Position numbers and translations under genes: made by a program
Assembly (NCBI GenBank): GCA_040507035.1
Contig: JBEVVR010000017.1
Location: 62,001-126,000, forward strand
DNA length: 64,000 nucleotides
Reading direction: 5' to 3'
DNA from: Thiodiazotropha sp040507035
Lineage (GTDB): Bacteria > Pseudomonadota > Gammaproteobacteria > Chromatiales > Chromatiaceae
Shown here: positions 8,378 to 17,342 of the stretch, one piece after another
How the letters are laid out: each line of letters starts with the position of its first letter
How positions within the stretch are numbered: position 1 is the first letter of the stretch
The notes under the pieces: model-generated
Databases searched by the model: none
Told to the model about the DNA's origin: nothing
The model's input: the letters and a program-made list of their open reading frames with translations, nothing else

Positions 8378-10180
8378 ATGGTAAAAGCAAAGCGCAAAGT
8401 TCTAGCGATCTGCTTCACTGCCTCTGCCATGCTTTCTGCTGCAGGTGCCGTGACAGCGAATACAGAACTTTTGAAGATGCAGACGAACCCCAACGACTGG
8501 GTGATGCCGAACGGTGATTATGCGAGTACGCGCTATAGCAAACTCGACCAGATTAACGCAAAAAACGTCAAAGATCTGAAGGTTGCCTGGACCTTCTCAA
8601 CCGGCGTACTGCGTGGTCACGAGGGTGGCCCCCTGGTAATTGGCGACACGATGTATATTCATAGCCCATTCCCCAACAAGGTATTCGCCCTCGACCTCAA
8701 CGACGACGGCAGGATCATTTGGAAATATGAGCCAAGACAGGACACCAGCGTTATACCAGTGATGTGTTGTGATACGGTAAATCGCGGCCTGGCCTATGGT
8801 GACGGCAAGATTATCCTTTCACAGGCCGACACCACCCTGGTAGCACTGGATGCAAAAACCGGTAAAAAGGTCTGGTCAGTGAAGAATGGCGATCCGTCTA
8901 AAGGCGAGACCTCTACTGCAGCGCCGATGGTTGTCAAGGACAAGGTCTTTATCGGTATCTCCGGTGGTGAGTTCGGTGTACGCGGCTCCATGACTGCCTA
9001 TAACCTCAAAGACGGCAAATTGGCATGGCGCGCCTACTCCATGGGACCCGACAGCGATACCCTGCTGGATCCGAAGAAGACCACCCATCTCGGTAAGCCG
9101 GTAGGTAAAGACTCCGGTATCAACACCTGGAAGGGTGACCAGTGGAAGATCGGTGGCGGCGCCACCTGGGGTTGGTACTCCTATGATCCCGACCTCAACC
9201 TGATGTACTACGGCTCCGGTAATCCTAGCACCTGGAACCCGGTACAGCGCCCAGGCGACAACCGTTGGTCGATGACTGTATTCGCCCGCGACGTTGACAC
9301 AGGTATCGCCAAGTGGGTCTACCAGATGACTCCCCACGACGAGTGGGATTATGACGGCATCAACGAGATGATCCTGGTCGACAAAGAGATCAAGGGCAAG
9401 ATGCGCAAGGCCCTGGTGCACTTTGACCGTAACGGTTTCGGTTACACCATGGATCGTGAAACTGGTGAACTGCTAGTCGCCGAGAAATATGACCCGGCGG
9501 TCAACTGGGCGACCCATGTGGATATGGAAACCGGTCGTCCCCAGGTCGTAGCCAAGTACTCGACACATCAGAATGGTGAAGATGTAAATACGACTGGTGT
9601 TTGTCCGGCGGCCTTGGGCTCGAAAGATCAGCAGCCTGCCTCCTACTCACCACGTACCAAGCTCTTCTATGTGCCGACCAATCATGTCTGCATGGACTAC
9701 GAGCCCTTCCAGGTCTCCTATACCGCAGGTCAACCCTATGTGGGCGCGACCCTCTCCATGTACCCGGCACCTGGTAGCAATCATCTGGGTAACTTCATCG
9801 CCTGGGATGCCGACAAGGGCAAGATCGTTTGGTCCAACCCCGAGCCATTCTCGGTATGGAGCGGCGCACTCTCCACCGCTGGCGACGTGGTCTTTTACGG
9901 TACCCTGGAGGGTTATCTGAAGGCGGTCGACGCCAAGTCGGGTAAAGAGCTGTACAAGTTCAAGACCCCGTCCGGCATCATCGGCAACGTCAATACCTAC
10001 ATGCACAACGGCAAACAGTATATCGCTGTCCTCTCCGGACTCGGTGGCTGGGCCGGTATCGGCATGGCGGCAGGCCTGACCGACCCGACAGCTGGCCTGG
10101 GTGCGGTAGGTGCCTATGCATCGCTCAGCAACTACACCCAGCTGGGTGGCACGCTGACTGTATTCGAGCTGCCTGATTAA
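8378..10180 (+). CDS. xoxF: Lanthanide-dependent methanol dehydrogenase XoxF
   Basis: A 600-residue periplasmic PQQ dehydrogenase that oxidises methanol (and often formaldehyde) and passes electrons to cytochrome c. It has a signal peptide of about 27 residues and the vicinal disulfide Cys130-Cys131. The active-site stretch DEWDYDGINE contains Asp324 and Asp326; the second Asp, two residues after the catalytic one, is the mark of lanthanide-binding XoxF and is Ala in calcium-type MxaF. Likely metal ligands Glu198 (GGEFG) and Asn282 (SGNPS) are present. No mxaI-like small subunit is near. A GC hairpin follows and may set its level relative to the downstream genes. Confidence 0.97.
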   Translation: MVKAKRKVLAICFTASAMLSAAGAVTANTELLKMQTNPNDWVMPNGDYASTRYSKLDQINAKNVKDLKVAWTFSTGVLRGHEGGPLVIGDTMYIHSPFPNKVFALDLNDDGRIIWKYEPRQDTSVIPVMCCDTVNRGLAYGDGKIILSQADTTLVALDAKTGKKVWSVKNGDPSKGETSTAAPMVVKDKVFIGISGGEFGVRGSMTAYNLKDGKLAWRAYSMGPDSDTLLDPKKTTHLGKPVGKDSGINTWKGDQWKIGGGATWGWYSYDPDLNLMYYGSGNPSTWNPVQRPGDNRWSMTVFARDVDTGIAKWVYQMTPHDEWDYDGINEMILVDKEIKGKMRKALVHFDRNGFGYTMDRETGELLVAEKYDPAVNWATHVDMETGRPQVVAKYSTHQNGEDVNTTGVCPAALGSKDQQPASYSPRTKLFYVPTNHVCMDYEPFQVSYTAGQPYVGATLSMYPAPGSNHLGNFIAWDADKGKIVWSNPEPFSVWSGALSTAGDVVFYGTLEGYLKAVDAKSGKELYKFKTPSGIIGNVNTYMHNGKQYIAVLSGLGGWAGIGMAAGLTDPTAGLGAVGAYASLSNYTQLGGTLTVFELPD

Positions 10181-10205
10181 TGGCTTGATATTCCTTAAAC
10201 CCCGC

Positions 10206-10234
10206 GCCGCCACCCACTCAGTGTGGGTGGCGGC
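10206..10234 (+). terminator. Hairpin after xoxF
   Basis: A perfect 12-bp GC-rich stem (gccgccacccac, loop tcagt, gtgggtggcggc) 26 nt after the xoxF stop. It lacks a T-run, so it is probably an attenuator or RNA-stabilising element within the xoxFGJ operon. Confidence 0.6.
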
Positions 10235-10270
10235 AATCCACAACAAAGCTACATTTCCAATTAGGTTTCC

Positions 10271-10753
10271 ATGAGGCTAAACATGCGGCATTCGAAATTC
10301 AGTAAATCTATAATTTTGGCGAGTATCGCCCTAACCTACTCAATCTCAGGCTACTCAGCTGCATCCAAAGCCGACTACAGAGAGTTTGTACCCTCCCCGG
10401 AACAACCCTACTACTTTCAAGACGGCAAAGTGGATTTCGGTACCTATAACGGTTTTCGCCGTTACCATGCCGACTGCCACGTCTGCCATGGGCCGGCAGG
10501 TATGGGCAGCTCCTATGCACCGGCACTGCTTGAGTCGCTGAAGATAATGTCCTATGGTGATTTCGTTAACGCAGTGGTCACTGGACAGCAAGGAATGGAC
10601 AACAGGATAATGCCCTCTTTCGCGAAGAACGTCGATGTGGTGAAGAACATCGCCGACATCTATGCCTATCTCAAGGCGCGCGCAGACGGTGTCATCGGAG
10701 CAAACAGACCTGCCAAGTTTCCAAAAGTTAAAAAACTGATTGCAGACAATTAG
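10271..10753 (+). CDS. xoxG: XoxG-like cytochrome c, electron acceptor of methanol dehydrogenase
   Basis: A small exported cytochrome c with one haem motif, CHVCH (Cys69, Cys72, His73), after a signal peptide of about 30 residues. Its place directly after xoxF and before xoxJ is the standard one for the cytochrome that takes electrons from XoxF. Two starts are possible: ATG 10271, or ATG 10283 with a gagg 6 nt before it. The protein is 156 to 160 residues, at the short end for cytochrome cL relatives. The heme ligand Met is probably in the RIMPSF segment. Confidence 0.85.
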   Translation: MRLNMRHSKFSKSIILASIALTYSISGYSAASKADYREFVPSPEQPYYFQDGKVDFGTYNGFRRYHADCHVCHGPAGMGSSYAPALLESLKIMSYGDFVNAVVTGQQGMDNRIMPSFAKNVDVVKNIADIYAYLKARADGVIGANRPAKFPKVKKLIADN

Positions 10754-10870
10754 TCAAACTCAGGTCAATATTCATCGCTCTGGTGATATGACCACGATTA
10801 GGGGAACGGCAGCCGTTGGAAGGATGTCGACAACATCTAACCAAGCTATCAAGAGCCGAGGTGCAGCAAG

Positions 10871-11719
10871 ATGCCAAAAACAGGTTCAACGGTCTATTCC
10901 AAAGCGCTGAACCTGTTTTTTTGCATCATTCTCCTGACACTTGGACCACTATCCGCATCGGCAAAGGCCACCAACGAAGCCAGAAACAAGGACTACCTCA
11001 CGGTCTGTGGCGATCCAAACCATCTGCCCTTCTCCAACAAGGCGATGGAAGGCTTCGAAAACAGGATCGCTCAGCTCATCGCCGATGACTTGAATCGAAC
11101 CCTGCGCTACCACTGGTGGCCACAGACCATCGGGTTCGTACGCAATACCCTGCGGGTACGCCTCTGCGACCTGGTGATGGGCGTCACCTCGGTCAACGAG
11201 TTGCTGCAGAACACCAACCCCTATTATCGCTCTGTCTACACCTTGGTATACCGTGAGGATGCGGGACTCGACATTAACAGCCTCGACAATCCAGCCCTCA
11301 AGACACTCAAACTCGGTGTTGTTGCCGGCACCCCGCCAGCCACGCTGCTGACCAAGTATGGACTGATGGAGCAGGCTCGACCCTACCAACGCACGGTGGA
11401 TACCCGTCTCTTTTCACCCGCCACACGGGCGGTGGAGGATGTGGCCAACGGGACTATCGATATTGCCGTGATTTGGGGGCCAATCGCCGGCTATGCGGCC
11501 AAGCAACAGAAGACGCCGCTCAAGGTTATACCACTGCCGGCAAAAGTCGATTCAGTTCCCCTGGCCTTCAATGTCTCAATGGGGATCAGGCGTCGCGAAA
11601 CCAACTGGAAACATGAGTTGAACCTGAAGTTGGAGGAACTCGCACCGCGCATTGAGCAGATCCTGCTCGATTACGACATTCCCCTGTTGGACGCGGATGA
11701 CAGACTGATACAACGGTGA
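10871..11719 (+). CDS. xoxJ: MoxJ/XoxJ-type periplasmic binding protein
   Basis: A 282-residue exported protein of the quinoprotein-dehydrogenase-associated family of extracellular solute-binding type 3 proteins. XoxJ is thought to help activate XoxF by binding it, not to serve a transporter. The signal peptide ends near SASAKA; the mature start DYLTVCGDPNHLPFSN is typical. No ABC transporter genes for it are adjacent. Its stop overlaps the GTG start of the next gene (GTGA), placing both in the xox operon. Confidence 0.9.
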   Translation: MPKTGSTVYSKALNLFFCIILLTLGPLSASAKATNEARNKDYLTVCGDPNHLPFSNKAMEGFENRIAQLIADDLNRTLRYHWWPQTIGFVRNTLRVRLCDLVMGVTSVNELLQNTNPYYRSVYTLVYREDAGLDINSLDNPALKTLKLGVVAGTPPATLLTKYGLMEQARPYQRTVDTRLFSPATRAVEDVANGTIDIAVIWGPIAGYAAKQQKTPLKVIPLPAKVDSVPLAFNVSMGIRRRETNWKHELNLKLEELAPRIEQILLDYDIPLLDADDRLIQR

Positions 11720-12327
11720 CACCCGTAAGCAGACAAAAATCAGCCCTGGCTCATGCCTTTGGCACAGTGTTGATGCTGACCCTGGGACTCATATCAATGG
11801 CCGCTTATTCTTCCCAGGCTGCAGATGAAACCACCCTGTTCTCATTCGACGGCTACCGCATCGATCAATTCCGTGCCCCCGTTCCCGACTCGGTCCCGTC
11901 CGGCACCACCCTCGACACCGCACAGCTACAGACCCTTCTCGAGGAGCGGGATCTGTTGCTGATCGATGTGATGCCGGCACCGATTAAACCCAAGGATCGC
12001 CCTGATACCCTGCTGTGGTTACCTCCCTCAAGGGATAACATTCCTGGATCCCACTGGCTGCCCAATGTGGGTTACGGCGCCCTCTCCGATGAACTGGAGC
12101 GATACTTCAAAGGTAACCTGGAGAGACTCTCAAAGGGTAATAAAAACAGAGAGATCGTGCTCTACTGCCTCGCCGACTGCTGGATGTCGTGGAATGCAGC
12201 GAAGCGAGCGGCAACGGAGTATGGCTACACCGCAGTCTATTGGTATCCGGATGGCACTACGGGGTGGGAGGCGGCGGGATTGCCGTTAGATAAGAGTGAA
12301 CCCTTACCAATGCAAACCAATAATTGA
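11716..12327 (+). CDS. PQQ-dependent catabolism-associated CXXCW-motif protein
   Basis: A 203-residue exported rhodanese-like protein of a family found with PQQ alcohol dehydrogenases; its biochemical role is not established. Here the cysteine motif is CLADCW (Cys151, Cys155, Trp156), followed by SWNAAKRAATEYGY. The GTG start overlaps the xoxJ stop; the hydrophobic stretch VLMLTLGLISMAAYSSQA is the signal sequence. It is the last gene of the xox operon and converges on the ABC operon. Confidence 0.85.
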   Translation: MTPVSRQKSALAHAFGTVLMLTLGLISMAAYSSQAADETTLFSFDGYRIDQFRAPVPDSVPSGTTLDTAQLQTLLEERDLLLIDVMPAPIKPKDRPDTLLWLPPSRDNIPGSHWLPNVGYGALSDELERYFKGNLERLSKGNKNREIVLYCLADCWMSWNAAKRAATEYGYTAVYWYPDGTTGWEAAGLPLDKSEPLPMQTNN

Positions 12328-12350
12328 AAACGGTGCGGCTTGCCGCACCG
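12323..12350 (-). terminator. Terminator of the minus-strand ABC operon
   Basis: Stem cggtgcgg/ccgcaccg (12331-12338 and 12343-12350) with, on the minus strand, a T-rich run reading into the end of the CXXCW gene. It fits an intrinsic terminator for the leftward operon and may also stop the convergent xox transcript. Confidence 0.65.
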
Positions 12351-12398
12351 ATCCGATCTCGGAAGATTGGTTGCGCTTACTTAATTAAATATCGAGTT

Positions 12399-13040
12399 TC
12401 AGTCTAAGTAGTAAGCAATAGTCCGCGCCAACACCCCCAGCCTCTCCTCAATCACCCGCGGCCGAGTACAGAGGTGCTGAATGAACGCCTCGCGTTCATC
12501 GAACATGCGCTGTTTGATCTCCATCTCCTGCTGCATCAAGGCCAAACGCGTTTGGGCGGCCTCGGAGGGGTCGTCCTGGAGCGTGACCATTTCATCGAGT
12601 TCCTGGCTCAGCCTGTTGGCCCGCGCGGACTGCCCACGAGCATAGCGTAGAATACCAACGTGTTCCTTGTTGCGTCGCTCATTCAGCGACTGGATGACAC
12701 CGGCAAACAGCAGGGTCAGTTTATGCTCCTTCTCCGTCCCTTCAAGTTTCGATGAGAAGGCGTCGATCGCTGCGTCTGCGCCATCCACATCATAGTCCGG
12801 GGCGGTGAACTCTCTGACCAGCCTCTCCACCTCCTTCTCCTGCTCCCAGGCCTGCTCCATTCCGTTGATCGAGGGACCGTCCCAAACCACTGCCGCGGGC
12901 ACTTCGTGTACCAGGGCCTGCTCGCATGGCCAGTCAGGATTCTGCTGCCGTGGTGATCCGTCCGCCAGCGCGCTCAGAGTGGGATTGCCAAGACAAAACA
13001 GAGAGCCAATTAACACACCTTTGTTCATCGATCTAAACAC
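12399..13040 (-). CDS. Uncharacterised exported protein of the PQQ ABC operon
   Basis: A 213-residue protein with a signal peptide (to about residue 26) and a mostly helical mature part with charged heptad-like stretches (residues 120-190), so a coiled coil is likely. Conserved-looking features are DWPCEQALVHEVPAAVVWDGPS and a C-terminal CTRP. It is the last gene of the operon with the ABC permease and ATPase, 3 nt after the permease. I cannot name a domain; similar small periplasmic proteins accompany this ABC module in other PQQ clusters. Confidence 0.7.
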   Translation of the reverse strand: MFRSMNKGVLIGSLFCLGNPTLSALADGSPRQQNPDWPCEQALVHEVPAAVVWDGPSINGMEQAWEQEKEVERLVREFTAPDYDVDGADAAIDAFSSKLEGTEKEHKLTLLFAGVIQSLNERRNKEHVGILRYARGQSARANRLSQELDEMVTLQDDPSEAAQTRLALMQQEMEIKQRMFDEREAFIQHLCTRPRVIEERLGVLARTIAYYLD

Positions 13041-13043
13041 CTT

Positions 13044-13850
13044 TTAACCTCCACCCTGTTTACGTGTCATCAATCCCCGCGCCGGATCGTAGCCGTAGAT
13101 CGCGCCACCGAGAAACAGCAACAGTGAAGCCACAACGGCCATCAGAGCGATCCAGCTCACCTCGCCATAGAGTGAAAAGCGGATCAACTCGACGGCATGG
13201 GTAAAGGGATTGAATCGACAGATCTCATAGAGAAAAAGACTTGAATCCTTGATCCGCCACAAGGGATAGAGCGCGGATGAGGCAAAGAACATGGGAAAGA
13301 TGACAAAGTTCATCACCCCGGCGAAATTCTCCAGCTGCTTGATCGCTGACGAGAGTAGTAAACCAAGCGCACCCAGCATCAGTCCCGAGAGCATCAGTGC
13401 GGGAAATACCAACAGATAACCCAACAGCGGCGGTTGCACATCCCACCACCAGGAGATGGCCAGAAACAGATAGACCTGGGCAATGGAGACCAGGGTACCG
13501 GCAACCAGTTTGCTCAATAGCAGATACCAGCGTGGGAATGGACTCACCATCAACATGCGCATACTGCCCATCTCACGATCGTAGACCATGGAGAGGGAAC
13601 TCTGCATGCCACTGAAGAGCAGTATCATCGCCGCCAGTCCCGGCACGATATACTCCTCGTAGAGAATATAGGTTTCGTAGGGCGGTATGATGGAGACTCC
13701 CAGTACCGAGCGGAAACCGGCGGCAAAGATGAAGAGCCAGACCAGGGGACGCACCAGGGCGCCGAAGAAACGCTCCCGCTGATGCAGAAAACGCAAGGAT
13801 TCACGAATCACAATACCCCATAGGCAACGAAGATACTGCAGCAGGGTCAT
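13044..13850 (-). CDS. ABC-2 type permease, PQQ alcohol dehydrogenase system (PedC-like)
   Basis: A 268-residue inner membrane protein with six predicted membrane helices and the ABC-2 permease layout (long first cytoplasmic part, RERFFGALVRPLVWLFIFA). It matches the permease that accompanies PQQ-dependent alcohol dehydrogenases (PedC type). The transported substrate is unknown. It overlaps the ATPase gene by 4 bp, so the two are coupled. Confidence 0.88.
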   Translation of the reverse strand: MTLLQYLRCLWGIVIRESLRFLHQRERFFGALVRPLVWLFIFAAGFRSVLGVSIIPPYETYILYEEYIVPGLAAMILLFSGMQSSLSMVYDREMGSMRMLMVSPFPRWYLLLSKLVAGTLVSIAQVYLFLAISWWWDVQPPLLGYLLVFPALMLSGLMLGALGLLLSSAIKQLENFAGVMNFVIFPMFFASSALYPLWRIKDSSLFLYEICRFNPFTHAVELIRFSLYGEVSWIALMAVVASLLLFLGGAIYGYDPARGLMTRKQGGG

Positions 13851-14584
13851 TGCTCTTCGCTCCGGGTCAGGCTGTTGAAGGCCTCTTTTACACTTGCCGT
13901 GGCGGTCTGCAGCATAATCTTACGGGCACTGCCCCTGGCGAGCACCTTGCCGTCATGCAACACCACCAGGCGGTCCTCCGGTTCGACCTCGTCAACAAGA
14001 TGGGTGGCCCAAAGCACGCCGATGCCTTCCTCGCGACAACGATCGCGCACCTGCTGCAGAATCGCCTGGCGACTGTGGATGTCGAGCCCCACCGTGGGCT
14101 CGTCGGCGAGCAGCAACCGGGGCTGATGCAGCAGCGCCCTGATCAGTTCCAAACGGCGACGCTGTCCGCCGCTCAACGCCCTCACCTTATCATCGATACG
14201 CTCACCCAGGCCGATCCCGTCGATCGCTTTGCGCATGCGGCTATCCAGGTCGGTGGCATTCAATCCCTGCAGCGCGCAGTGGTAGCGGAGGTTCTGCATC
14301 AGGCTCAGATCCAGGTCCAGGGTGGGTTGCTGAAACACCACGCCCAGCTGGGCCAATGCCTTACGGGTTTGGCTTTGCAGGTTATGGCCATAGATCTCGA
14401 TGCTGCCACCACGGCTGACGAAGAGTCGAGTGATCAAGGAGAAAAGAGTCGTCTTGCCGGCTCCGTTGATGCCCAGCAGGACACAGAACTCGCCAGGCTC
14501 GAGGACAAAGCTGACGTCATCCAATACCTGGCGTTTGGTATAGGAGAAACTGACGCCTTGCAATGCGAGGGCGGCTTCGCTCAT
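13847..14584 (-). CDS. ABC transporter ATPase, PQQ alcohol dehydrogenase system
   Basis: A 245-residue ATP-binding subunit with all motifs intact: Walker A GINGAGKT, Q-loop VFQQPTL, signature LSGGQRRRLE, Walker B LLLADEP and H-loop TH in WATHLVDEV. It pairs with the adjacent ABC-2 permease, overlapping it by 4 bp and overlapping the upstream propeller gene by 4 bp. Family context points to export or envelope maintenance for the quinoprotein system. Confidence 0.9.
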   Translation of the reverse strand: MSEAALALQGVSFSYTKRQVLDDVSFVLEPGEFCVLLGINGAGKTTLFSLITRLFVSRGGSIEIYGHNLQSQTRKALAQLGVVFQQPTLDLDLSLMQNLRYHCALQGLNATDLDSRMRKAIDGIGLGERIDDKVRALSGGQRRRLELIRALLHQPRLLLADEPTVGLDIHSRQAILQQVRDRCREEGIGVLWATHLVDEVEPEDRLVVLHDGKVLARGSARKIMLQTATASVKEAFNSLTRSEEQ

Positions 14585-15582
14585 GGGCGAACCACAACCC
14601 CCCAGGGCAGCCGTCCAACCTGAATCGACTTTTTGACCTTCAGCCGCTCCACATCGATCACCGAGACATCGTTGCTCACACCGTTGGTGGTAAAGATACG
14701 CTTCTCATCGGGGGAGAAATCAAGGTTCCACACCCGCTGACCCACCAGAAGATATTTTTCAACCTCCAACTTGGCGATATCGACCACCGCCACCCTGGCA
14801 GCGGGTCCCAGGGCGATGAAGGCCTTGCTACCATCCTTACTGATCTTGATACCCACCGGTTGAATCGCCTCTTTGTGAATGCCGGGAATCTCAAAACGGA
14901 GCTTTTTGATGATCTTGCGGCTCGACGAATCGATTACGCTCACGGTGCCGCCGATCTCCGAGGAGACCCAGACTTGCTTGCCGTCGTTGGTGAATTGAGC
15001 CACCCGGGGGCGCTGATCGACCAGCACGTTATCCTCTACTTTCAATGTCTCGAGATTGATGAAGTGGGCCATGTTGGTGGTTTCTGAGGTATTCACCAGC
15101 CACTTGCCATCGGGGCTGATCCCCATCCCTTCGGGTTCCACTCCAACCTGGATCTCGGTCACCTTCTGCCGCTTTTCCACATCCACCACGGTCACCATAT
15201 TGTCGTCTTCATTGGCGGCATAGAGATACTTTCCATTTGGGCCAAGCACAAGCAGTTCAGGATCGGGACCGGACGGCAATATGTGGGTTACCTTCAAGGT
15301 CTCGAGGTCAAGCACCTCGATATGGTCGGCATCGCTGGTACAGATATAGAGGATCTTGCCATCCTTGCTCAGGGCGATACCCCGGGGACGCTCCCCCACC
15401 GACACCTTCTCAAGCACCTTCAAGCTCTCGCCGTCAATCACAGAGATGGTGTTGTCCTTTTCGCTGCTCACATAGACCGTGTAGGCCTGAACCGTTTCAC
15501 TTGCCAACATGGCAAAAGAGAAGAGCAATGCGATTAATGTAAGACGGATGCCGAAACAGCGTCTCGAAGCGATAGCTAACAT
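14581..15582 (-). CDS. YVTN beta-propeller protein of the PQQ ABC system
   Basis: A 333-residue exported seven-bladed propeller with repeats of the kind ISVIDGESLKVLEKVSVGE and VSVIDVERLKVKKSIQVG. It belongs to the PQQ-dependent catabolism-associated propeller family, whose role is unknown. The start at 15582 is preceded by ggaggag 8 nt upstream; the frame is open 27 codons further but without a binding site. Signal sequence: LTLIALLFSFAMLASETVQA. A second propeller of this type is at 17893. Confidence 0.88.
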   Translation of the reverse strand: MLAIASRRCFGIRLTLIALLFSFAMLASETVQAYTVYVSSEKDNTISVIDGESLKVLEKVSVGERPRGIALSKDGKILYICTSDADHIEVLDLETLKVTHILPSGPDPELLVLGPNGKYLYAANEDDNMVTVVDVEKRQKVTEIQVGVEPEGMGISPDGKWLVNTSETTNMAHFINLETLKVEDNVLVDQRPRVAQFTNDGKQVWVSSEIGGTVSVIDSSSRKIIKKLRFEIPGIHKEAIQPVGIKISKDGSKAFIALGPAARVAVVDIAKLEVEKYLLVGQRVWNLDFSPDEKRIFTTNGVSNDVSVIDVERLKVKKSIQVGRLPWGVVVRP

Positions 15583-15659
15583 ATTTAAGACTCCTCCAAC
15601 GTATATAGCCTGGGCAAAGGCCTGACCTATTATCGATCCGATGAGTTTTATGCCAATGG

Positions 15660-16898
15660 TCACCTGGGTTGCTGTTGTTTACAGCTGCTCTCCGCTCGGT
15701 CGTAACCCAGGGTATCCAGGGTGGAGTGCTGGTGCAGAAAACCCTTCTGCGGTGATACGGAGATCATCAATCGTGGTGAGGTAACCAACAGGGGCTGACG
15801 CAGTTGACCGTTCCAATCCCGATAGGTGACCGGCCTGCCCTTGAAGGCCGCCAGGTTGAAATCCTCACTCATGATGAAACCTTTCAACCGTCCCGCCTGG
15901 TCACTTGAGGTGCGTGTCGCCGCCTCACCGATGGAGCGCACGGCCAGCCAGGCCGCATAGTCGCGATCGGTCATCCAGCGGCCATTCTGTTCATGGAAGC
16001 GGCGTTGAAACTGGGTCGCACCCCACTGCTCATGGACTCCGCTCCAGGCCGCCGGAGAGAGGCCATGGGTCCCGCCTACGGGTCGAGGCAGATAACTGCG
16101 GTAGCTGAGGAACTCGCCGAACTCGTCCACTTCATCGGCCACGATCAGAATGTCGTAATCCCCCACCTGGGTAAAGGCGTTGACCTCTTGCTGCTCTCTG
16201 GTATGCCCGGAGTCTGTGCGGCGAGCGCCTGGGACGAAGGTCCAGGCTTTCTCCTCGACAATTTTGTGCCCGAAGCGTTTTGCCGCCCGCTTAAGCGCCT
16301 TTGCATAGGCCTTGTCCCGGGGATGGCGTCCAACCACAAGAAACCACTCTTTCCATCTTTTCCACGTCAGGTACTGTGCCAAGGCATCAGCCAGCATGGC
16401 CCGACTGGGGATGGTGTGCAGCAGGTTCGGGCGGCAGTGCTGGGTTCTCAAATCGTCATCCATGGCGGCAATGTTAAACAGCAGACTCTCTTTGGCCTGG
16501 GGCAGATCCGCAAGTTCAATCAGCTTGGCGGCGGGAAGATTGGCAAGAAACAGTCTGATACCCTGCTCATGCAGCTCGATAAAGACCTCGGCCAATGAGG
16601 TATCGGGTTTGACCTTTTTCATCGTCAGCGTGAACGACTGTCCGGTGAATTGACCGGTGGTGTTGTTATCGCTGATAGCCTGCTCGGCTCCCATCTGACC
16701 CGTATCGTCGATTGTCGGCACCAGTAACGAGAGCGGGATATGTTTCTCCTCCTCCATGGAGAGCAGTGCGATATGGATATCCATGTCCGCTGCGACACCG
16801 GGGGTGACGTAGATAAGAAGTCCCATGATCAGGGATGAGATGAGAACCGGGAATCTATGGAATCTCTTGTTGTTATTCTTAAGTTCCAAACTACTCAA
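15660..16898 (-). CDS. Substrate-binding protein, PQQ alcohol dehydrogenase ABC system
   Basis: A periplasmic protein of the branched-chain-amino-acid-binding fold that goes with PQQ-dependent alcohol dehydrogenase ABC modules. I chose the TTG at 16898 (413 residues): ggaaggag precedes it by 5 nt and the signal peptide (FPVLISSLIMGLLIYVTPGVA) then lies at a normal distance. The frame continues open to 17051, but the sigma-54 promoter at 16947-16962 would start transcription after those upstream ATGs. First gene of the leftward five-gene operon. Confidence 0.82.
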   Translation of the reverse strand: MSSLELKNNNKRFHRFPVLISSLIMGLLIYVTPGVAADMDIHIALLSMEEEKHIPLSLLVPTIDDTGQMGAEQAISDNNTTGQFTGQSFTLTMKKVKPDTSLAEVFIELHEQGIRLFLANLPAAKLIELADLPQAKESLLFNIAAMDDDLRTQHCRPNLLHTIPSRAMLADALAQYLTWKRWKEWFLVVGRHPRDKAYAKALKRAAKRFGHKIVEEKAWTFVPGARRTDSGHTREQQEVNAFTQVGDYDILIVADEVDEFGEFLSYRSYLPRPVGGTHGLSPAAWSGVHEQWGATQFQRRFHEQNGRWMTDRDYAAWLAVRSIGEAATRTSSDQAGRLKGFIMSEDFNLAAFKGRPVTYRDWNGQLRQPLLVTSPRLMISVSPQKGFLHQHSTLDTLGYDRAESSCKQQQPR

Positions 16899-16946
16899 GA
16901 CAGCTCCTTCCACATTGTATCGGTATATCGAGTTGGGTGTATAAAT

Positions 16947-16962
16947 TGCAAGTTCCATACCA
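16947..16962 (-). promoter_or_regulatory. Sigma-54 promoter of the ABC operon
   Basis: Read on the minus strand, TGGTAT-GGAAC-TTGCA has GG and GC at the exact N10 spacing. Transcription would start near 16936, leaving about 38 nt of leader before the TTG start at 16898. Confidence 0.7.
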
Positions 16963-17036
16963 TTGAGTCGAATATCAGGATATCCACTGGCCGCGTGCAG
17001 ATTCGCTTCATCAACCACCCCGACTGACTCACTCAG

Positions 17037-17050
17037 TGTCAATGGTGACA
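17037..17050. promoter_or_regulatory. Dyad TGTC-AATGGT-GACA between two divergent sigma-54 promoters
   Basis: Part of the longer palindrome GTGTCA ATGG TGACAC. It lies about 100 bp upstream of the ABC-operon promoter and 200 bp upstream of the divergent one, a normal distance for an enhancer site. Function inferred from position. Confidence 0.35.
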
Positions 17051-17237
17051 CACTCTACTGTTTCAGGCCTTCCACACAGATTAGTATTTGGACCACGACT
17101 GATTTCCGGTAATTCCATCTTAGTCCAGTTTGGATTACCAAGATAACAGGTTTTCCACACACTTCTTACGGTTCTGCTCTCAAAGAGATGAAAAATCGGG
17201 CAGTGTTCACGGCCCTTCCAGGGTTTCCAAGGATGTC

Positions 17238-17253
17238 AGGCATGATTATTGCT
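17238..17253 (+). promoter_or_regulatory. Sigma-54 promoter of the SRPBCC/propeller operon
   Basis: AGGCAT-GATTA-TTGCT with GG at 17239-17240 and GC at 17251-17252 (N10). Start of transcription would be near 17264, 79 nt before the GTG start of the first gene. Confidence 0.65.
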
Positions 17254-17342
17254 CACACTGGTACCAACTAGTGCGTCATGCTGTGCCATAGCAGTTCAGC
17301 TCTCATTACACTGCCAAGATGAAGAACCCTTTGGAGGTATCA

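Noticed and set aside
8378..10180. Calcium-type methanol dehydrogenase MxaF
   Set aside because: The second Asp in WDYDG and absence of mxaI favour XoxF.
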